A DNA stretch of 11,036 nt from VRUE01 sp035605695 (GTDB lineage Bacteria; Actinomycetota; Thermoleophilia; Solirubrobacterales; 70-9). The stretch is from positions 1-11,036 of the forward strand of contig DATNGZ010000014.1 of the NCBI GenBank assembly GCA_035605695.1, in the 5' to 3' direction. The translations under genes were made by a program, and so were the position numbers. Each line of letters opens with the position of its first letter. Within the stretch, counting starts at the first letter, position 1. Of this stretch, positions 8,073 through 11,036 are shown piece by piece. The notes under the pieces are model-generated. The model was not told where the DNA came from, made no database searches, and saw only the letters and a program-made list of their open reading frames with translations.

Positions 8073-8576
8073 TTTATCGTTCCCGGCCGCAAGGGCAGTT
8101 ACGAGATACGAGAGTCGAGCAATACCGACAAGGGTCCGCGCAGCCGGACCCTTGTCTCGTTTCGTGAGCTAACTGACGAGGTCATCGAGAGGGCGCGGGA
8201 GAAAGCTGTCAGGCCACCCAGCGGCGAGGAATTGCGGCGCGCCGCCAGGCGTGCAGGCGCCCCCGTCGCCCGAGAGCCAGTCGAGCAGTCGGCCCGAGAG
8301 CTGATCGCCGAGCTGGCAAGGGGCAACCGGCTCGATCCCACCCTGCGCCAGATCCTGCTTGAAATGCTGAAAGACGGATACCGCGAGGATGCCGCGGCCT
8401 CCCGGACGGGCGAGGCGGCGCGAGCCGTGGCCCTGTGGATGGCGGCAACCCCGGAGGAGCGGGGCCGTGCTCTCTTCGATCTGCTTCTGCTCGCCGACGC
8501 GCTTCCCAGGGGAGGACGACGGGGCAAGCCCCTGCGCTTCCCCCGACTCGACTCGACCAGCGGGAGCAACAAATGA
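8067..8576 (+). CDS. Unrecognised 169-aa protein; candidate antitoxin/autorepressor of nucleotidyltransferase pair
   Basis: I do not recognise a named family. The N-terminus (1-35) looks like a beta-hairpin with alternating charge, GSYEIRES..GPRSRTLVSFREL. The rest is helical and highly charged: an Arg/Glu-rich helix (about 37-70) and amphipathic helices at 72-86, 92-104, 114-127 and 129-147, with a basic tail (148-163). No membrane segment or signal peptide is seen. The stop overlaps the next start as ATGA, so the pair is translationally coupled, and the gene begins inside a perfect palindrome. These are hallmarks of a type II-like antitoxin gene, but it is longer than most antitoxins. Codons such as ATA, CTA, CGA and AAT are more frequent than in neighbouring genes, suggesting acquisition by transfer. 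A role as partner or antagonist of the nucleotidyltransferase is inferred from arrangement only. Confidence 0.75.
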   Translation: MAFIVPGRKGSYEIRESSNTDKGPRSRTLVSFRELTDEVIERAREKAVRPPSGEELRRAARRAGAPVAREPVEQSARELIAELARGNRLDPTLRQILLEMLKDGYREDAAASRTGEAARAVALWMAATPEERGRALFDLLLLADALPRGGRRGKPLRFPRLDSTSGSNK

Positions 8577-9160
8577 CGGGCGTTCGGCAGATCGGCGAGG
8601 CAGCCGAACAGCCGAGCCTGCCCGAGAAGGTGATCCTCATCCACGAATCGCTCACGGAAGCCAAAGTGCCGCATGCGCTCGGAGGGGCTCTAGCGCTCGC
8701 CTACTACGCTGATCCGCGCGCAACGATCGACATCGACATAAACGTCTTTGTTCCGACTGAGCACTGGGGGGAGGTAGTCGATGCGCTCACCGAGATCGGG
8801 GTCAGTGCGAACCGCCTCGATCCGTCAGCCCTTGAGCGGGACGGGCAATGCCGGCTCTGGTGGGGAGACAATGCTGTCGACCTTTTCTTCGCCTACGACC
8901 CAATCCACGAAGCGATGCGCAGGCAAGCCCGCCGAGTCCCCTTTGGCGACGCTACGGTCTTGATCCTCAGCCCGGAGCATCTCGCGATCTGCAAGGCGAT
9001 GTTCGACCGCCGCAAGGACTGGATCGACATAGAACAAATGCTGATCGCCAGCGACGACCTCGACCTGTCCGAAATCGAAAAATGGCTTGTGCGAATGGTG
9101 GGCGATTCAGACCGGCGGATAGAACGGCTAAAGGCTCTCGCGGTCACCCCGCGCGAGTAG
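8573..9160 (+). CDS. Nucleotidyltransferase-fold protein, AbiEii/MenT-like candidate toxin
   Basis: This 195-aa protein has the minimal nucleotidyltransferase signature: GG at 37-38 in ALGGALALAYYADPR, then TIDIDI with metal-binding Asp53 and Asp55, and a third acidic strand NAVDLFF with Asp103. Downstream, LSPEHLAICKAMFDRRKDWIDIEQML (133-158) resembles the conserved Lys/Asp helix of the AbiEii/AbiGii and related groups, with Lys141 and Asp149. Known MenT/AbiEii toxins transfer nucleotides to targets such as tRNA ends; this protein's substrate is unknown. It is about two thirds the length of classical AbiEii. The ATG at 8573, overlapping the upstream stop and preceded by GGGAG, is preferred to an in-frame codon at 8435 deep inside the upstream gene. 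Codon use (ATA, AAA, CTA, GAA) differs from the flanking operons. Alternative: a non-toxic housekeeping nucleotidyltransferase. Confidence 0.85.
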   Translation: MTGVRQIGEAAEQPSLPEKVILIHESLTEAKVPHALGGALALAYYADPRATIDIDINVFVPTEHWGEVVDALTEIGVSANRLDPSALERDGQCRLWWGDNAVDLFFAYDPIHEAMRRQARRVPFGDATVLILSPEHLAICKAMFDRRKDWIDIEQMLIASDDLDLSEIEKWLVRMVGDSDRRIERLKALAVTPRE

Positions 9161-9173
9161 CCAGCGTGTATTG

Positions 9174-9464
9174 CTAACCGGCGGCCTTGCGGGCTGCGTC
9201 AACGGCGGCGGCAAAGGTCTCGGCGTCGGCCTGGCGCTCGAGAGGGAGCCAGATGTTGGTGATCACGGCACCGAAGCCGACGCGGACGCGCTCCTCGTTG
9301 GCGCCGAAGAGCTTCTTCTTGTCGTCGCGGACGATGTTGGCGGGCTCGAGATTGACGAGGGGCACGCGGTTCTGCTCTGCGCCCCAGCGGAGGATCTGCA
9401 GGTTGTTGCCGTCGATCGCGAGGGCGCGGTCGTCGAGCCCCTCGAGCATCGCCATCGCGGCCAT
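9174..9464 (-). CDS. Small 96-aa protein, possible PH-like fold, last gene of gnd-pgl operon
   Basis: I do not recognise a named family. The protein shows a run of short beta-type segments (RALAIDGNNLQILRWG, NRVPLVNLEPANIV, RVRVGFGAVITNIWLPL) and a single C-terminal amphipathic helix (about 80-95, DAETFAAAVDAARKAA). That order, and the ...DG..LQI.R....RVPL..LE... pattern, recall bacterial PH-like domains, but this is inference. There is no signal peptide or membrane helix. The start at 9464 lies one base past the pgl stop, so translation is probably coupled; no good Shine-Dalgarno sequence is seen, and Met4 or Met6 could also be used. The gene converges with the nucleotidyltransferase gene with 13 bp between stops. 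Its position suggests a role linked to pgl/gnd, not shown by the sequence. Confidence 0.7.
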   Translation of the reverse strand: MAAMAMLEGLDDRALAIDGNNLQILRWGAEQNRVPLVNLEPANIVRDDKKKLFGANEERVRVGFGAVITNIWLPLERQADAETFAAAVDAARKAAG

Positions 9465-9465
9465 C

Positions 9466-10134
9466 CTAGGCAGCGGCGGCTTCGTCGGCGACGATGACCA
9501 TGTTGTCGTTCTCGACCCGGCCGGCAGGGATCGACGTGTCGCCGGCCTGAAGCTTGGCCAGCGCCTCGACCTTGTCGGGGCCGGTGATCAGCCAGACGAT
9601 TTTCCGGGCGCTGGCGAGGGCCGGGTAAGTGAGGGTCATTCGCGGGTGGCCCTGATAGGCGGTCTCGGTAATCGCAACGCGGCGATCGGTCACGTCGCAG
9701 ACCGGGTCGCCCGGGACGAGCGATGCCGTGTGGCCGTCCGGGCCGAGGCCGAGGTGGACGCAGTCGAGCGGATCGGGGAGGGTGTTTTCGTAGTCGCGGG
9801 CAGCGGCCTCGAGGTCGCGCTGGGTGACCGGCATTGGCCGCAGCATCGCCTGGTGGTCCATCGAGAGGCCGAGCACCATGTGGGTGAGGTTGCGATCCTC
9901 GCTGCCCGGCGAGGCGATCCGCTCGTCGACCTGGAAGAGCTCGGTCTCGGGCCAGGGCATCTCCTCTAATTCGCCGAGGATCGCCAACATCGCCCAGGGA
10001 CTGCGGCCACCGCTCATCGCCAGCGAAAACGTGTTGTGCTCCGCCACGGCATCGCGTCCCGTCGCAGCAATCAGCTCCGCGGCACGCCGTGCCGCCGCCT
10101 TTTCGTCGCCGGCGACCTCGAACTCAATGGCCAT
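9466..10134 (-). CDS. pgl: 6-phosphogluconolactonase
   Basis: The enzyme hydrolyses 6-phosphoglucono-lactone to 6-phosphogluconate, the second step of the oxidative pentose phosphate pathway, in the cytosol. The 222-aa length fits the DevB/SOL type. Visible motifs are LAMSGGRSP (38-46, the sugar-phosphate loop), FQVDERIASPGSEDRN (67-82) and LGLGPDGHTASLVPG (128-142), the strongest family signature. MTLTYPAL (166-173) is also typical. The ATG at 10134 is supported by AGGAG 6 nt upstream; this site overlaps the stop codon of gnd (TAGGAG). The gap to gnd is 9 bp and to the small downstream gene 1 bp, so the three form one operon. Confidence 0.95.
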   Translation of the reverse strand: MAIEFEVAGDEKAAARRAAELIAATGRDAVAEHNTFSLAMSGGRSPWAMLAILGELEEMPWPETELFQVDERIASPGSEDRNLTHMVLGLSMDHQAMLRPMPVTQRDLEAAARDYENTLPDPLDCVHLGLGPDGHTASLVPGDPVCDVTDRRVAITETAYQGHPRMTLTYPALASARKIVWLITGPDKVEALAKLQAGDTSIPAGRVENDNMVIVADEAAAA

Positions 10135-10143
10135 TGCCCGCTC

Positions 10144-11036
10144 CTAGGACGGCTTCTCGTCGTGGCCGCCGAACTGCTTGCGCATCGCCGAGAGCACTTT
10201 GTCAGCGAAGTCGTCGAGGCCGCGCGAGGCGAAGCGCTCGTAAAGTGCGGTGGTGAGGACCGGGGCTGGCACTCCCTCGTCGATCGCGGCGATCGAGGTC
10301 CAGCGACCCTCGCCGGAGTCCGAGACGCGGCCGGCGAAGTCGGCGAGGTCAGGTGATTCCTGCATCGAGGCGGCGGTCAGGTCAAGCAGCCAGGAGCCGA
10401 TCACGCTGCCACGGCGCCAGACCTCCGTCACCTCGGGCAGGTCGAGGTCGTACTGGTAGTACTCGGGCTGCTCGAGCGGCGCGGTCTCGGCGTCGGCCTG
10501 GCGCTGGACCTTGCCAGCGTTGGCGTTCTTGAGGATGTTGAGGCCCTCGGCGTAGGCGGCCATGATCCCGTACTCGATCCCGTTGTGGACCATCTTCACG
10601 AAGTGCCCGGCGCCGCTGGGGCCGCAGTGCAGGTAGCCGTTCTCGGAGGGCGAGACGTCACCGGAGCGCCCCGGCGTGCGCTCGGCCGACTCGACCCCCG
10701 GTGCCAGCGAGGCGAAGACCGGGTCGAGCCGCTCGACGGCGCCGTCCGGCCCGCCGATCATCAGGCAGTAGCCGCGCTCGAGGCCGAAGACGCCGCCGCT
10801 GGTGCCGCAGTCGACGTAGTCGATGCCCTGCCCGCCGACCTTGGCGGCGCGGCGGATGTCGTCGCGGTAGTAGGAGTTGCCGCCGTCGACGATCGCGTCG
10901 CCGGCGTCGAGCACGGCGGCGACCTCCTCGACCGTCTTCTCGGTGATCTCGCCCGCGGGGACCATCACCCAGACCGAGCGCGGCGCACTCAGCTTCGCGG
11001 CCAGGTCCTGCAGCGAGGCGGCGCCCTCGGCACCCT
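10144..11036 (-). CDS. gnd: 6-phosphogluconate dehydrogenase, short form (5' end cut by window)
   Basis: The enzyme oxidatively decarboxylates 6-phosphogluconate to ribulose 5-phosphate, giving a reduced nicotinamide cofactor and the substrate for RpiA. About 297 codons are visible; the reading frame continues past the internal ATG at 10965 to the window edge (GAEGAASLQDLAAKLSAPRS before VWVMVPAGE), so the N-terminal Rossmann glycine loop is missing only because of the cut. Motifs are DGGNS (about 10887-10873), CGTSGGVFGLERGYCLMIGG, and GHFVKMVHNGIEYG with catalytic Lys, Asn and Glu (about 10608-10567). The C-terminus stops soon after the helical domain, giving an estimated full length near 335 aa, typical of the short GndA/YqeC class rather than the 470-aa form. 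Some members of that class prefer NAD; the cofactor-choosing residues are outside the window. Confidence 0.95.
   Translation of the reverse strand, partial: GAEGAASLQDLAAKLSAPRSVWVMVPAGEITEKTVEEVAAVLDAGDAIVDGGNSYYRDDIRRAAKVGGQGIDYVDCGTSGGVFGLERGYCLMIGGPDGAVERLDPVFASLAPGVESAERTPGRSGDVSPSENGYLHCGPSGAGHFVKMVHNGIEYGIMAAYAEGLNILKNANAGKVQRQADAETAPLEQPEYYQYDLDLPEVTEVWRRGSVIGSWLLDLTAASMQESPDLADFAGRVSDSGEGRWTSIAAIDEGVPAPVLTTALYERFASRGLDDFADKVLSAMRKQFGGHDEKPS

Noticed and set aside
8435..8572. Upstream in-frame start for the nucleotidyltransferase
   Set aside because: It lies deep in the preceding gene and encodes Arg/Ser/Gly-rich shadow sequence; the ATGA overlap start has a good ribosome-binding site.

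Overview
The window is GC-rich (about two thirds G+C by eye). Its genes use GTG as well as ATG starts. It carries a PknB-type kinase, an FHA protein, a short-form 6-phosphogluconate dehydrogenase and several start codons that look leaderless. Together these point to a high-GC actinobacterium, possibly of the Thermoleophilia/Solirubrobacterales type; that placement is inference from gene content and style, not from a marker gene.

Layout, left to right. (1) Positions 1-2056, minus strand: transketolase (tkt) runs off toward the left edge and overlaps by one base the first codons of a probable transaldolase. (2) Positions 2189-5902, minus strand: three signalling-type genes. In transcription order they are an FHA + HTH protein, a secreted TolB/PD40-type propeller protein and a membrane Ser/Thr kinase with a seven-repeat extracellular propeller. 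A strong hairpin separates the last two, and a 111-bp nested inverted-repeat element separates the kinase from tkt. (3) Positions 5996-8029, plus strand: ribose-5-phosphate isomerase (rpiA) and an FAD-linked BBE-type oxidoreductase, 15 bp apart, divergent from the FHA gene. (4) Positions 8041-9160, plus strand: a two-gene cassette with different codon use. A 169-aa unrecognised protein and a 195-aa nucleotidyltransferase overlap by ATGA and sit behind a perfect 15+2+15 palindrome that contains the first gene's start codon. It looks like a toxin-antitoxin module. (5) Positions 9174-11036, minus strand: a tight operon gnd (5' end cut by the window) - pgl - a 96-aa small protein.

How it fits together: gnd, pgl, rpiA, tkt and the probable tal are enzymes of the oxidative and non-oxidative pentose phosphate pathway, in at least three transcription units of opposing direction. 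The kinase/FHA/propeller genes lie inside this cluster and the FHA-HTH gene shares its promoter region with rpiA, so phospho-signalling control of the pathway is a reasonable but unproven hypothesis. The nucleotidyltransferase cassette sits exactly in the convergent junction between two of these units, where insertion would not break an operon.

Points most worth a second look: the nucleotidyltransferase pair and its palindrome, which could be operator, terminator and start-codon shield at once; a recurring TANNNT-like box 6-9 nt before five start codons; and the nested inverted-repeat element upstream of tkt.
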